From assembly GCA_964245075.1 (NCBI GenBank), contig CAXTLC010000010.1, forward strand, positions 1-64,000: a stretch of 64,000 bases of DNA, in the 5' to 3' direction. Positions 53,226 through 62,959 of this stretch are shown here, one piece after another. Source of the DNA: LMUY01 sp964245075 (GTDB lineage Bacteria; Pseudomonadota; Alphaproteobacteria; Acetobacterales; Acetobacteraceae). Numbering within the stretch: the stretch's first letter is position 1; the number at the start of each line of letters is the position of its first letter. The position numbers and the translations under genes are program-made. Under the pieces are notes generated by a model. The model was not told the origin of the DNA and did not search any database. It saw only the letters and a list, made by a program, of their open reading frames with translations.

Positions 53226-54026
53226 GTGGGCCGCGTCCTGCTGTGCTTGCTGTTCGCCGGGTTCGTGGTGTTCCTGTACGGGCCGATCGTCACCGTCGTC
53301 ATCCTCGCGTTCGGCGGGCCGGACAGCGGGCTGACCTTCCCGATGCGCGGGGTGTCGCTGCACTGGTTCAACGAGCTGCTTCAGGCCCAGTCGGTGGGCG
53401 ACCTGGGCGCGGCGCTGCGGCGCACCGTGCTGCTTGCCACCATGGTGTCCGCCGCCACGGTATGCATCGCGGTCGCCGCCGGGCTCGGGTTCCGCCGGCG
53501 CTTCCCAGGCGGGCGGGCGCTGTTCGCCTTGACGCTGGCCAGCCTGATCGTGCCGTCGATCCTGGTCAGCCTGGGGGTGGGCCTGGTGTTCAGCCTCTCG
53601 GGGCTGGACGCCGACTGGTACAGCTCCGCGTTCGGCGCGCAGTTGACGTGGACGCTGCCGTTCGGGGTGCTGATCACCGGCGTGCTGCTGGGCCGCTTCG
53701 ACCCGGCGTGGGAGGAGGCCGCGCGCGACGGGGGGGCCACGGCATGGCAATCGGCGCGGTTCGTGGTGCTGCCGATCCTGCTGCCGGGCATCGTGGGCAT
53801 CGCGCTGTTCGGCTTCACGCTGAGCTGGGACGAGTTCGCGCGCACGTTGCTCACCGCCGGCAGCGACAACACGTTGCCGCTCGAGATCTACGGCATGACG
53901 ACCAACGTCACGTCGCCGGTGCTGTACGCGCTGGGGGCGGCCACGACGTTCGTCTCCCTGCTGGCGATCGGGGCCGGGCTGGGCGCGATGCGGCTGCTGA
54001 CGCGGGGCCGCGTGCGCCGGCGGTGA
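53226..54026 (+). CDS. ABC transporter permease (PotC-like)
   Basis: 266-aa permease. Seen: LLFAGFVVFLYGPIVTVVIL, the EAA-type EAARDGGATAWQSARFVVLP and LFGFTLSWDEFARTLLTAGS. GTG start at 53226, four bases after the previous permease. The ATP-binding partner must be encoded elsewhere. Confidence 0.9.
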   Translation: MGRVLLCLLFAGFVVFLYGPIVTVVILAFGGPDSGLTFPMRGVSLHWFNELLQAQSVGDLGAALRRTVLLATMVSAATVCIAVAAGLGFRRRFPGGRALFALTLASLIVPSILVSLGVGLVFSLSGLDADWYSSAFGAQLTWTLPFGVLITGVLLGRFDPAWEEAARDGGATAWQSARFVVLPILLPGIVGIALFGFTLSWDEFARTLLTAGSDNTLPLEIYGMTTNVTSPVLYALGAATTFVSLLAIGAGLGAMRLLTRGRVRRR

Positions 54027-54117
54027 GGCGGGTGCGGCATACCTTGTTGCCGATAGCCACGGCACGATGCTTGCTGAGATGATGTCACGGCAACGTGCCA
54101 GCAGCGGAGGCTCGCCC

Positions 54118-55218
54118 ATGGGAATCGGCGTCTTCATCCCGATCGGGAACAATGGTTGGCTGATCAGCAGCACGTCGCCCCAGTACAAGCCGAGCTTCGG
54201 CCTCAACAAGGCCGTGGTGCAGGCGGCGGAGCGGCATGGGCTCGACTTCGTGCTGTCCATGATCAAGCTGCGCGGCTTCGGCGGCCCGACGGAGTTCTGG
54301 GACCACAACCTGGACTCGCTCACCCTGATGGCCGGGCTTGCCGCGGTCACCTCCCGCATCCGGCTGTTCGCCACCGTGCCGACCCTGGCGGTGCCGCCGG
54401 CCATCGCGGCCCGGATGGCGGTGACGATCGACAGCATCTCGCACGGGCGGTTCGGGCTGAACGTCATCACCGGCTGGCAGCGGCCGGAATACTCGCAGAT
54501 GGGCCTCTGGCCGGGCGACGAGTACTTCGCCCGCCGCTATGATTTCGCCGCCGAATACGTCCGCGTCATGCGCGAGCTGTGGGAAACCGGCGTGTCCGAC
54601 TTCCGCGGCGAGTTCTTCCAGATGGACGATTGCCGCCTCAGCCCGCTTCCGTCGGTCCCGATGAAGCTGGTTTGCGCCGGGCAGAGCGCCGCCGGCATGG
54701 CGTTCACCGCGCAGTGGGCAGACTACAACTTCTGCCTGGGCAACGGGTTCAACACCCCGGCGGCCGTGGCGCCCACGATCGCGCGCATGCAGGCGGCGGC
54801 GGCGCAGGCCGGGCGCACGATCGCCAGCTTCCCGCTGTTCATGATCATCGCCGGCGAAACCGACGCGGAGGCGCTGGCGAAGTGGGACCTGTACAGCGCG
54901 GGCGTGGACGGCGAGGCGGTGGCCTGGATGGCCGCGCAGGGCGCGGCCGACACCAGGCCGAACACGGACACCAACGTCCGGCAACTGACGGACGCGGCAC
55001 GGGCGGTGAACTTCAACATGGGCACCCTGGTCGGCTCCTACCGCCACGTGGCCGCCATGCTGGACGAGTTGGCCGCCATCCCCGGGCTGGGCGGCGCCAT
55101 GCTGACGTTCGACGAGTTCATCACCGGCACCGAGCTGTTCGGCACCCGCATCCAGCCGTTGATGCAGTCCCGCCGCCACGCCGCAGCGCCCCCCGCCGCC
55201 GGGGAGGCTGCCGCATGA
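54118..55218 (+). CDS. rutA: Pyrimidine monooxygenase RutA
   Basis: 366-aa flavin monooxygenase of the luciferase-like family that opens the uracil or thymine ring. Seen: MGIGVFIPIGNNGWLISSTS, KLRGFGGPTEFWDHNLDSLT, GRFGLNVITGWQRPEYSQMG and GTRIQPLMQSR. Full length. ATG 54118 chosen; the earlier in-frame start at 54067 lacks homology. It overlaps rutB (ATGA-type). A flavin reductase (RutF) is normally required but is not in this window. Confidence 0.95.
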   Translation: MGIGVFIPIGNNGWLISSTSPQYKPSFGLNKAVVQAAERHGLDFVLSMIKLRGFGGPTEFWDHNLDSLTLMAGLAAVTSRIRLFATVPTLAVPPAIAARMAVTIDSISHGRFGLNVITGWQRPEYSQMGLWPGDEYFARRYDFAAEYVRVMRELWETGVSDFRGEFFQMDDCRLSPLPSVPMKLVCAGQSAAGMAFTAQWADYNFCLGNGFNTPAAVAPTIARMQAAAAQAGRTIASFPLFMIIAGETDAEALAKWDLYSAGVDGEAVAWMAAQGAADTRPNTDTNVRQLTDAARAVNFNMGTLVGSYRHVAAMLDELAAIPGLGGAMLTFDEFITGTELFGTRIQPLMQSRRHAAAPPAAGEAAA

Positions 55219-55964
55219 GCGCCCACGCCGGCTACCTTCCCGCTTCGGACCCGGACGCCCGGGCGTTGCCCGCCAAGCCGGAGCCGCTGATGTTCCGCCC
55301 GGATCAATCGGCGCTGGTGGTGGTGGACATGCAGAACGCCTACGCCTCCCCGGGCGGCTACCTGGAGCTGGCCGGCTTCGACATCTCGGGCGCGGCAGCC
55401 GCGATCGCGCGCATCGCCGAGGCCATCGCCGTCGCGCGGGCGGCGCGGATGCCGGTCGTGTTCTTCCAGAACGGCTGGGACCCGGCCTATCAGGAAGCCG
55501 GCGGCCCGGGCTCGCCCAACTGGCACAAATCCAACGCCCTGAAGACGATGCGCGCCCGGCCGGAGCTGGAAGGCACGCTGCTGGCCAAGGGCGGGTGGGA
55601 CTACGCCCTCGTGGACGCGCTGCAGCCGCTGCCGGGGGACATCGTGATCCCCAAGCCGCGCTACAGCGCGTTCTACAACACCAACCTGGACAGCGCCTTG
55701 CGCTCGCGCGGCATCCGCACGCTGGTGTTCACCGGGATCGCCACCAACGTCTGCGTCGAGTCCACGCTGCGGGATGGCTTCTTCCTGGAGTATTTCGGCG
55801 TGGTGCTGCACGACGCGACGCACGCTGCCGGTCCGCCTTTCGTGCAGGCGGCGGCGCTCTACAACATCCAGACGTTCTTTGGCTGGGTATCCAGCGTGGC
55901 GGAGTTCCGCTCCGCGCTGCAAGGCAACGCCGCCCCCATTCTGCCCATGGAAGGACAACCCTGA
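55215..55964 (+). CDS. rutB: Peroxyureidoacrylate/ureidoacrylate amidohydrolase RutB
   Basis: 249-aa isochorismatase-fold hydrolase. Seen: SALVVVDMQNAYASPGGYLE with the catalytic Asp, and FTGIATNVCVESTLRDGFFL with the nucleophile Cys. Acts after RutA. Start overlaps the rutA stop by four bases; its own stop overlaps rutC (TGATG). Confidence 0.95.
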   Translation: MSAHAGYLPASDPDARALPAKPEPLMFRPDQSALVVVDMQNAYASPGGYLELAGFDISGAAAAIARIAEAIAVARAARMPVVFFQNGWDPAYQEAGGPGSPNWHKSNALKTMRARPELEGTLLAKGGWDYALVDALQPLPGDIVIPKPRYSAFYNTNLDSALRSRGIRTLVFTGIATNVCVESTLRDGFFLEYFGVVLHDATHAAGPPFVQAAALYNIQTFFGWVSSVAEFRSALQGNAAPILPMEGQP

Positions 55965-56353
55965 TGCCCATGACGGCCATCGTCCCGCCGGGGGCCGGCA
56001 AGCCGCTCGCGCCGTACTCGCCCGGCGTGCGGGCGGACAACGTCGTGTACGTCTCGGGTGCGCTTCCGCTCGACAAGGACGCGAACCTGGTGCACCCCGG
56101 GGATGCGGCCGCGCAAACGCGGCACGTGCTGGAAAGCATCAAGGCCGTGATCGAGGCGGCTGGCGGCACGATGGCGGACGTGACCTACAACGCGATCTTC
56201 ATCGCCGACCTGGCGCATTACGCGGCCATGAACGCGGTGTACGCGGAGTATTTCCCGGCCGACAAACCGGCGCGCTACTGCATCCAATGCGGCCTGGTGA
56301 AGCCGGGTGCGCTGGTGGAGATCGCGACCACCGCCCACCTCGCCCACGGCTGA
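55964..56353 (+). CDS. rutC: Aminoacrylate deaminase RutC
   Basis: 129-aa RidA-type protein that deaminates 3-aminoacrylate. Seen: PLAPYSPGVRADNVVYVSGA, ADVTYNAIFIADLAHYAAMN and the C-terminal GALVEIATTAHL. Translation is coupled to rutB through the TGATG junction. Confidence 0.95.
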   Translation: MPMTAIVPPGAGKPLAPYSPGVRADNVVYVSGALPLDKDANLVHPGDAAAQTRHVLESIKAVIEAAGGTMADVTYNAIFIADLAHYAAMNAVYAEYFPADKPARYCIQCGLVKPGALVEIATTAHLAHG

Positions 56354-56359
56354 CCGCGG

Positions 56360-57142
56360 GTGGTGCGTTACGACCTGCTGGAACCCGGCACGGCCGGGGC
56401 GCCGGCGGTGCTGCTGTCGTCGGGGCTCGGCGGCGCTGCGGGCTACTGGGCGCCGCAAATCCCGGCGCTGCGCCCGGGTTGCCGCGTCGTCACCTACGAC
56501 CACGCCGGGACCGGGCGCAGCGCGGGGGCGCTGCCGGCGGAGTATGCCATCGCGGATATGGCGGCGGACGCCTTGGAGGTGCTTGATGCAGCCGGGGTCG
56601 AGGCTTGCCATTTCGTGGGTCACGCGCTCGGCGGCCTGGTCGGGCTGGAGCTTGCGCGGCTCGCCCCGGCGCGGCTTGCCTCCTTGACCGTGGTGAATGG
56701 CTGGGCAAAGGCCGATGTGCACACCTTGCGATGCTTCGAGGCCCGGCTCGCCCTGTTGCAACACGTGGGCGTCGGCGCCTACGTCCGGGCACAGCCGATC
56801 TTCCTTTACCCCGCGACCTGGCTCGCCGCGAACGAGGCCGCCATGGCGGCGGAGGACGCCCATGGCATCGCCGGGTTCCAGGGTAAGGACAGCTTGCTGA
56901 GCCGGGTCGGCGCCCTTCGGCGTTTCGACGCCACGGCTGACCTGGCCCGCGTCACCGTGCCCACGCTGGTGATCGCGACGCGGGACGACGTGCTGGTGCC
57001 CGCCACCCGGTCCGAACACTTGGCGGCAGCGATACCAGGGGCCGAGTTGGTGATGCTGGAACGCGGTGGCCACGCAGTCAACGTCACCGAGCCGGCGGCT
57101 TTCAACACGGCGTTGCTGCGCTTCCTGCACCGCCATGGCTGA
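56360..57142 (+). CDS. rutD: Putative carbamate hydrolase RutD
   Basis: 260-aa alpha/beta hydrolase. Seen: GAPAVLLSSGLGGAAGYWAP, GCRVVTYDHAGTGRS, VGHALGGLVGLELARLAPAR around the nucleophile position and ERGGHAVNVTEP with the catalytic His. The nucleophile elbow reads G-H-A-L-G: an Ala stands where Ser is common, a change also seen in RutD family members. GTG start 56360. Last gene of the rut operon here; rutE, rutF and rutG are absent. Confidence 0.9.
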   Translation: MVRYDLLEPGTAGAPAVLLSSGLGGAAGYWAPQIPALRPGCRVVTYDHAGTGRSAGALPAEYAIADMAADALEVLDAAGVEACHFVGHALGGLVGLELARLAPARLASLTVVNGWAKADVHTLRCFEARLALLQHVGVGAYVRAQPIFLYPATWLAANEAAMAAEDAHGIAGFQGKDSLLSRVGALRRFDATADLARVTVPTLVIATRDDVLVPATRSEHLAAAIPGAELVMLERGGHAVNVTEPAAFNTALLRFLHRHG

Positions 57143-57249
57143 GGCAGCGCACCTTTCCCCACCCGGCCGCCGCGATCGTGCCACCGCGTTCCAGCGCCGT
57201 GCCGAGCAAGACGGCCAGGACAGCGCCCACACAGCCCGACCGACACCTG

Positions 57250-57480
57250 CGGACGGTCTGCGAACACGGTCGCAGACACTGGCGGAAGACGTCAGGCCAT
57301 CGCTGGCGCGCGCTGGTCGAGGCTGACGCCAACCCGTTCAAGCAGGTGATCGGGGACGGACTGCGCTCGCGCACGGACGCCGACGCAGGGTGGAGATCGC
57401 CCTCGTTGCCGGCGTCCTGAAACGGATGCCCGAACTCGGACGCCCCGAGTGCGTCCGCATCGCCCAACGGCGCGCGCCGG
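57250..57480 (+). pseudogene. Transposase C-terminal remnant (IS5/IS1182-type)
   Basis: In one frame ADANPFKQVIGDGLRSRTDA, then after a frame change VEIALVAGVLKRMPELGRPE followed by CVRIAQRR; this resembles the end of DDE transposases found in Acetobacteraceae (--KQ-IG--LRSRT---Q-TEV-IAV-VLNRM-ELGRP-SVRIA). The catalytic part is missing. Confidence 0.45.
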
Positions 57481-57557
57481 CAGGCGTTCCCTGCCCTCTC
57501 GATGAGAGATGCAACGTAGTCCCGCCCAGTGGACGATGCTGTGCAGCGTGGGCAAGC

Positions 57558-57667
57558 GCTAGAGCATCATCCGACCGAGCGGGATCACCCGTCGGATAAA
57601 GATGCTCGTGGAAACAAATGGCTAGAGCGTCAGCCGTGCGTCTATCAGCACGGCTGACGCTCTAGCC
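57558..57667. repeat. Composite palindromic repeat
   Basis: Two adjacent palindromes, each opening with GCTAGAGC. The first pairs GAGCATC (57562) with GATGCTC (57601) and TCCGAC with GTCGGA. The second has perfect 20-base arms, 57620-57639 and 57648-57667, with an 8-base loop. The layout resembles dispersed intergenic repeats of alphaproteobacteria that begin TAGAGCATNATCCGA. Confidence 0.75.
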
Positions 57668-57771
57668 GCCCTTCGCAGGCCCCTACTTCACACGACCGTC
57701 ATCGGTCTGCCACTGTGGCGTAACGGCGGGGGCTTACTCCGCAGCGTCCACGATATCCGGGAGTGAACCAG

Positions 57772-59100
57772 ATGCTTCGTCGTAGTCTGCTCGGCGCCGC
57801 AGCCGCCCTCGCCGTGGCGCCCGCCGCGCGCGCCCAAGGGGCCAAGACCCGCGTGGTGTTCTGGCATGCCATGACTGCCGCGTTGAACGAGGAGGTGAAC
57901 CGGCTGGCCGCGGCGTTCAACGCGTCCCAGGGGCAGTACGAGGTGCAGCCGGTGTTCAAGGGCACCTATGCCGAGACGCTGACCGCCGCCATTGCCGCCT
58001 TCCGCGCCGGCCAGGCGCCGAACCTGGTGCAGGTGTTCGAGGTCGGCACCGGCACTATGCTGGCCGCCGGCGCCGCGGTGAAGCCGGCCTGGCAGCTCAT
58101 CGCGGAGACCGGGGCCGACATCAAGGCGGAGAACTACATTCCCGCCGTGCGCGGCTATTACAGCCTGGCGGACGGGCGGATGGCGTCCGTGCCGTTCAAC
58201 TCCTCCACCGCCGTGATGTGGATCAACAAGGACGCGTTCGAGAAGGCCGGGCTGGATCCGGAGCACGCCCCCGCCACGTACGACGAGGTGCGGGCGGCGG
58301 GCGAGGCGCTGAAGGCCAAGTCCGGCGCCCCCATCCCGATCTCGACTGGCTGGTTCTCCTGGATCCATCTGGAGGAGTATGCCGCGATCCACGACATCGG
58401 CTTCGCCAGCGAGGATGACGGGTTCGACGGGCTCGGCGCGCAGCTGCAACTGAACAAGCCCGACTTCGTCAAGCAGTTGCAGCGGTTCATGGACTGGCAG
58501 AAGGACGGCATCTTCAAGTACGGCGGACGGGACGCGCAGGCGGATGCGGTGTTCCTGTCCGGGCAGACCGGCATCAGCTTCAACAGCTCCGGCGAGCGTG
58601 GCGACCTGATCAAGAGCGCCACCTTCAGGTGGGCGCCCGCCTTTCTGCCCTACGACCCGGCGATTGCCGCCCAGCCAATAAACTCCATCATCGGCGGCGG
58701 CAGCCTGTGGGCCATGACGGCACCGAACCGGCCGGAGGCGGAGTACAGAAGCGCCGCCGAGTTCCTCGCCTTCCTCGCCAAGCCGGACAACGCCGCCGCC
58801 TGGCATCAGCACACCGGCTACGTGCCCGTCACGCTGGCGGGCTACGAGCTGTCCAAGCAGCAGGGCTATTACGGGAGGAACCCGGGAACCGAGCTGCCGA
58901 TCCAGCAGCTGACGCGCGGCACGGTGACGGCCAACAGTCGCGGCCTGCGCCTGGGCCGGCTGCCTGAGATCCGCAACATCATCTACGAGGAAGTGGAGAA
59001 GGCGCTGCAGGGCGCCCAAACCGCCCAGACCGCGATGGACAGCGCCACCAGCCGCGGCAACCGCGTGCTGCGGGAATTCGAGAAGTCGGCTAAGACCTGA
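57772..59100 (+). CDS. ugpB: Glycerol-3-phosphate-type ABC transporter binding protein
   Basis: 442-aa periplasmic protein. Seen: signal MLRRSLLGAAAALAVAPAARA, then TRVVFWHAMTAALNEEVNRL, FRAGQAPNLVQVFEVGTGTM, VPFNSSTAVMWINKDAFEKA and AFLAKPDNAAAWHQHTGYVP, which are characteristic of UgpB. Expected ligand sn-glycerol-3-phosphate or its diesters. ATG 57772 chosen; GTG 57763 adds three residues. Separated from ugpA by 227 bases with a hairpin. Confidence 0.92.
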   Translation: MLRRSLLGAAAALAVAPAARAQGAKTRVVFWHAMTAALNEEVNRLAAAFNASQGQYEVQPVFKGTYAETLTAAIAAFRAGQAPNLVQVFEVGTGTMLAAGAAVKPAWQLIAETGADIKAENYIPAVRGYYSLADGRMASVPFNSSTAVMWINKDAFEKAGLDPEHAPATYDEVRAAGEALKAKSGAPIPISTGWFSWIHLEEYAAIHDIGFASEDDGFDGLGAQLQLNKPDFVKQLQRFMDWQKDGIFKYGGRDAQADAVFLSGQTGISFNSSGERGDLIKSATFRWAPAFLPYDPAIAAQPINSIIGGGSLWAMTAPNRPEAEYRSAAEFLAFLAKPDNAAAWHQHTGYVPVTLAGYELSKQQGYYGRNPGTELPIQQLTRGTVTANSRGLRLGRLPEIRNIIYEEVEKALQGAQTAQTAMDSATSRGNRVLREFEKSAKT

Positions 59101-59281
59101 CGGCTCACCGGGGAAAGGCTGTCATGACAGGGCGGAGCAGCCTGAAGGCTTCGCGTGCGCATCGCGTGGAATGGCTGCGGCGGGTCGCCCCTGTCATCCA
59201 CGGCATGACGCACCCACTCAGCGTGCCGAACTGCCGGTGTCCGGCGCCGATCCGTCTTCTACGTCACCAACCGGGCCCCTT

Positions 59282-59308
59282 GGACGCCAGGCTCAAGGCC
59301 TGGCGTCC
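59282..59308 (+). terminator. Hairpin between ugpB and ugpA
   Basis: Perfect 11-base arms GGACGCCAGGC and GCCTGGCGTCC with a TCAAG loop, 20 bases before ugpA. No T-tract follows. It probably protects or partly ends the ugpB message so that more binding protein is made than membrane subunits. Confidence 0.5.
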
Positions 59309-59327
59309 TGGGTGCCTGGCCTAGCCG

Positions 59328-60200
59328 ATGCGTCGCACCACCTTCCCCGGCTGGGTGCTGCCGGTCTGCCTTGTGCTGCCGCAGCTTGCCCTGACGGCCG
59401 TGTTCTTCCTGCTGCCGGCGGGCGAGGCCGTGTGGTCCAGCCTTACCCGCACCGATCCCTTCGGGATTTCCGAAGTCTTCGTCGGGCTGGACAACTTCAC
59501 CGACCTGTTCGGCGACCCCCTCTACGTGGAAACGGTATGGCGCACGGTGGGCTTCGTGACCGCCGTGTGCGGGCTGTCCATGGCGGCGGCGCTGCTGCTG
59601 GCGGCGATGACGGAGGGCGCCGTGCGCGGGCGCGGGTTCTACCGCACCATGCTGATCTGGCCCTATGCCGTGGCGCCTTCCGTGGCGGGGGTGATCTGGC
59701 TGTTCCTGCTGCACCCGCAGATCGGGCTGCTCGGCCGTTGGCTGAACCGGACGGTCGGCTGGGACTACGCGCTGAACGGCAAGCAGGCGATGCTGATGGT
59801 GATCCTCGCCTCTGCCTGGAAGCAGGTCAGCTACAACTACATCTTCTTCGTCGCCGGGCTGCAATCGATCCCGCGCGCGGTGACGGAGGCAGCGCGGATC
59901 GACGGCGCGCGCGGCTGGCGCCGCTTCCGCACCATCACCCTGCCGTTGCTGATGCCGACGATGTTCTTCCTGCTGGTGGTGGACGTGGTGTATGCCGCGT
60001 TCGACACGTTCGGCCCGATCTGGGCGCTGACGCATGGCGGCCCAGGCAAATCCACCGAGACGCTGCTGGTGAAGGTGTACCGCGACGGGGTGATCAACCT
60101 CGACCTGGGCTCGTCCTCCGCCCAGTCGGTGGTGTTGATGCTGGGGGTGATCGTGCTGGTGGCGCTGCAATTCCGCTTCCTGGGGCGGCGGCAGGCATGA
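59328..60200 (+). CDS. ugpA: sn-Glycerol-3-phosphate ABC transporter permease
   Basis: 290-aa permease. Seen: six hydrophobic helices, FGISEVFVGLDNFTDLFGDP, MTEGAVRGRGFYRTMLIWPY and the EAA loop EAARIDGARGWRRFRTITLP, and DVVYAAFDTFGPIWALTHGG. Full length. It overlaps the start of ugpE by four bases (ATGA). Confidence 0.94.
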   Translation: MRRTTFPGWVLPVCLVLPQLALTAVFFLLPAGEAVWSSLTRTDPFGISEVFVGLDNFTDLFGDPLYVETVWRTVGFVTAVCGLSMAAALLLAAMTEGAVRGRGFYRTMLIWPYAVAPSVAGVIWLFLLHPQIGLLGRWLNRTVGWDYALNGKQAMLMVILASAWKQVSYNYIFFVAGLQSIPRAVTEAARIDGARGWRRFRTITLPLLMPTMFFLLVVDVVYAAFDTFGPIWALTHGGPGKSTETLLVKVYRDGVINLDLGSSSAQSVVLMLGVIVLVALQFRFLGRRQA

Positions 60201-61207
60201 GCCGCGCGCCGCTTCTCCCGCCCTCCCTGGGAAAGGGCGGAGCTGCCAAAGCTTCCATGCACCCTGGCGCATGGAGTGGCAGCGAAGGGCGGGACCAGGG
60301 AGCCGCGCGCACCAACGCCGGTTCGGGGCCAGGCGCCCTCACCCAACCCGCTCCCGGAGGGAAGGGGCTTCCCGGTGGGTTGACGGCCGACCAGATCGTA
60401 ACCCACGGCGTGCTGATCCTCGGCGTGCTGCTGTTCGCGCTGCCGATCTGGATGCTGGTCGCCGGGTCGACGCAGGACACGGGCGCCATCGCGCGCGGCC
60501 AGTTGTCGCTGCTGCCCAACCCGGGCGGCTTCGGCGTGTACCGCGACGTGCTGGCGCAAGGCGGGGCGGGGGCGCAGCCGGTGTGGCGGATGCTGCTGGT
60601 CTCGTTCGCCATGGCGCTCGCCATCGCGTTCGGCAAGATCGTGATCTCCGTCCTATCCGCCTACGCCGTCACGTTCTTCCGCTGGCCGCTCCGCTCCGTG
60701 GCCTTCGCGGTGATCTTCCTGACGCTGATGCTGCCGGTGGAGGTGCGGATCATTCCCACCTACACCGTCGTGGCCGGGTTCGGCATGATCAACACCTTTG
60801 GCGGCCTCACCGTGCCGCTGATCGCGTCCGCCACCGCGACCCTGCTGTTCCGCCAGGTGTTCCTCGCCGTGCCGGACGAGCTGGTGGAAGCGGCGCGCAT
60901 CGACGGCGCCGGGCCGTGGCGCTTCCTGCGCGACATCCTGCTGCCGGTGTCGTCGGCCAACATCGCGGCGCTGTTCGTGATCCTGTTCGTCTATGGCTGG
61001 AACCAGTACCTGTGGCCGCTGCTGGTCGCCACCGACCCGCGGCTGGACACGATCGTGATCGGCATCGTGAAGATGATCGGCGTGGAGAACGCGGTGGAGT
61101 GGAACCAGGTCATGGCCGTTGCCGTGCTGGCGTTGCTGCCGCCAGTGGCCGTGGTGCTGGTGCTGCAACGCTGGTTCGTGGCCGGCCTGACGGAAAGCGA
61201 CAAGTAG
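60197..61207 (+). CDS. ugpE: sn-Glycerol-3-phosphate ABC transporter permease with N-terminal insertion
   Basis: 336 aa, about 55 more than usual. The family part begins near residue 62 with LTADQIVTHGVLILGVLLFA and continues through SVAFAVIFLTLMLPVEVRII and the EAA loop EAARIDGAGPWRFLRDILLP. Residues ~6-60 (PLLPPSLGKGGAAKASMHPG and onward, Gly/Pro/Ala-rich) are coded by palindromic DNA at about 60205-60370 and look like an in-frame repeat insertion. The reading frame is intact, so the protein is probably made with a long cytoplasmic tail. Confidence 0.9.
   Translation: MSRAPLLPPSLGKGGAAKASMHPGAWSGSEGRDQGAARTNAGSGPGALTQPAPGGKGLPGGLTADQIVTHGVLILGVLLFALPIWMLVAGSTQDTGAIARGQLSLLPNPGGFGVYRDVLAQGGAGAQPVWRMLLVSFAMALAIAFGKIVISVLSAYAVTFFRWPLRSVAFAVIFLTLMLPVEVRIIPTYTVVAGFGMINTFGGLTVPLIASATATLLFRQVFLAVPDELVEAARIDGAGPWRFLRDILLPVSSANIAALFVILFVYGWNQYLWPLLVATDPRLDTIVIGIVKMIGVENAVEWNQVMAVAVLALLPPVAVVLVLQRWFVAGLTESDK
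60205..60310. repeat. Palindromic element inside the start of ugpE
   Basis: Nested inverted repeats: CCCGCCC (60217-60223) with GGGCGGG (60287-60293); CTGCCA (60243) with TGGCAG (60277); TCCATGC (60254) with GCATGGA (60269). Flanked by GCCGCGCGC on both sides. It is translated in frame. Confidence 0.6.
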
Positions 61208-62263
<1,056 letters not shown>

Positions 62264-62395
62264 GGCGCCGTCCCAGGGCTCCGAATCCAAGTTTCACGTG
62301 ATCTGAGTGCTTAGAACAGGACGACATGGTGAGGTGGTGCCCGTTCTTCGGACAGGTGGTTAAGGTCGGTCTGCCTGACGAGAAGAACGGACCCC

Positions 62396-62510
62396 ATGAC
62401 GGGCAAGCGGAGGCGGCATCGGCTAAGTTCAAGGCGCGTGTGGCACTGGAGGCGCTGCGGGTGAGCTGACAACGGCGCAGTTGGCGACCGAGCACGGCAT
62501 CCACCAGTGT
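62396..62510 (+). pseudogene. IS3-family orfA (helix-turn-helix) remnant
   Basis: MTGKRRRH at 62396 followed, in shifted frames, by AKFKARVALEALR and ELTTAQLATEHGIHQ, the opening of IS3-type OrfA (KRR-FTA-FKAKVALEALRGE-TTAELA-KHGIHQ). Two frame changes are needed and nothing of orfB follows. Upstream, TGGTGCCCGTTCTTCGGACA may be part of a terminal repeat. Confidence 0.6.
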
Positions 62511-62644
62511 GGTGGTGGGCGAGTGAGAGGAGCAGGCCAGGGATGGTCTGGTTCAGCACTGGCTGGCGTCGAGGGAGCTGAAGACCGGCCCACCTTGTTC
62601 AGCACGGTGGCATTACGAAGGCAGAAGCGGACGATCGCCGCAAC

Positions 62645-62935
62645 ATGCGGGCACCCACGACGCGACGGCAAGCTGAACAGCCTTTTGCGATCGCGCGGAC
62701 CGATGGTGCCCCGCTCGCCTTCGGCGGGCCATGGGAGAACTGGACCGATCCGGCCGACGGGGGCGTGACCCGCACCTTCGCCACCATCACCACAGACGCG
62801 AACGCGACGGTTGCGCCGGTCCACAACCGCATGCCGGCTATCCTGGAGCCGGCGGACTGACCGCCCTGGCTGGGGGGCGGAGGGCGATGCCGGGCGCTGT
62901 CGCGGGCCGCCAAGGGCGTGTTGCCCCACGGCGTG
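62645..62935 (+). pseudogene. SRAP-domain (YedK/HMCES-like) fragment
   Basis: Internal piece of an abasic-site-binding SRAP protein: EQPFAIARTDGAPLAFGGPW, then ENWTDPADGGVTRTFATITT and HNRMPAILEPAD match the family (QPYAIARADG-P-A-AGLWE-W---DG---RTFAI-TT-AN--MA--H-RMPVIL-PE-W). After AD comes TGA where Trp is expected, then PPWLGG, so a Trp-to-stop change plus missing ends mark it as dead. The catalytic N-terminal Cys is absent. Confidence 0.65.
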
Positions 62936-62959
62936 ACGTTGCCGGGCTTTCCGATGTCG

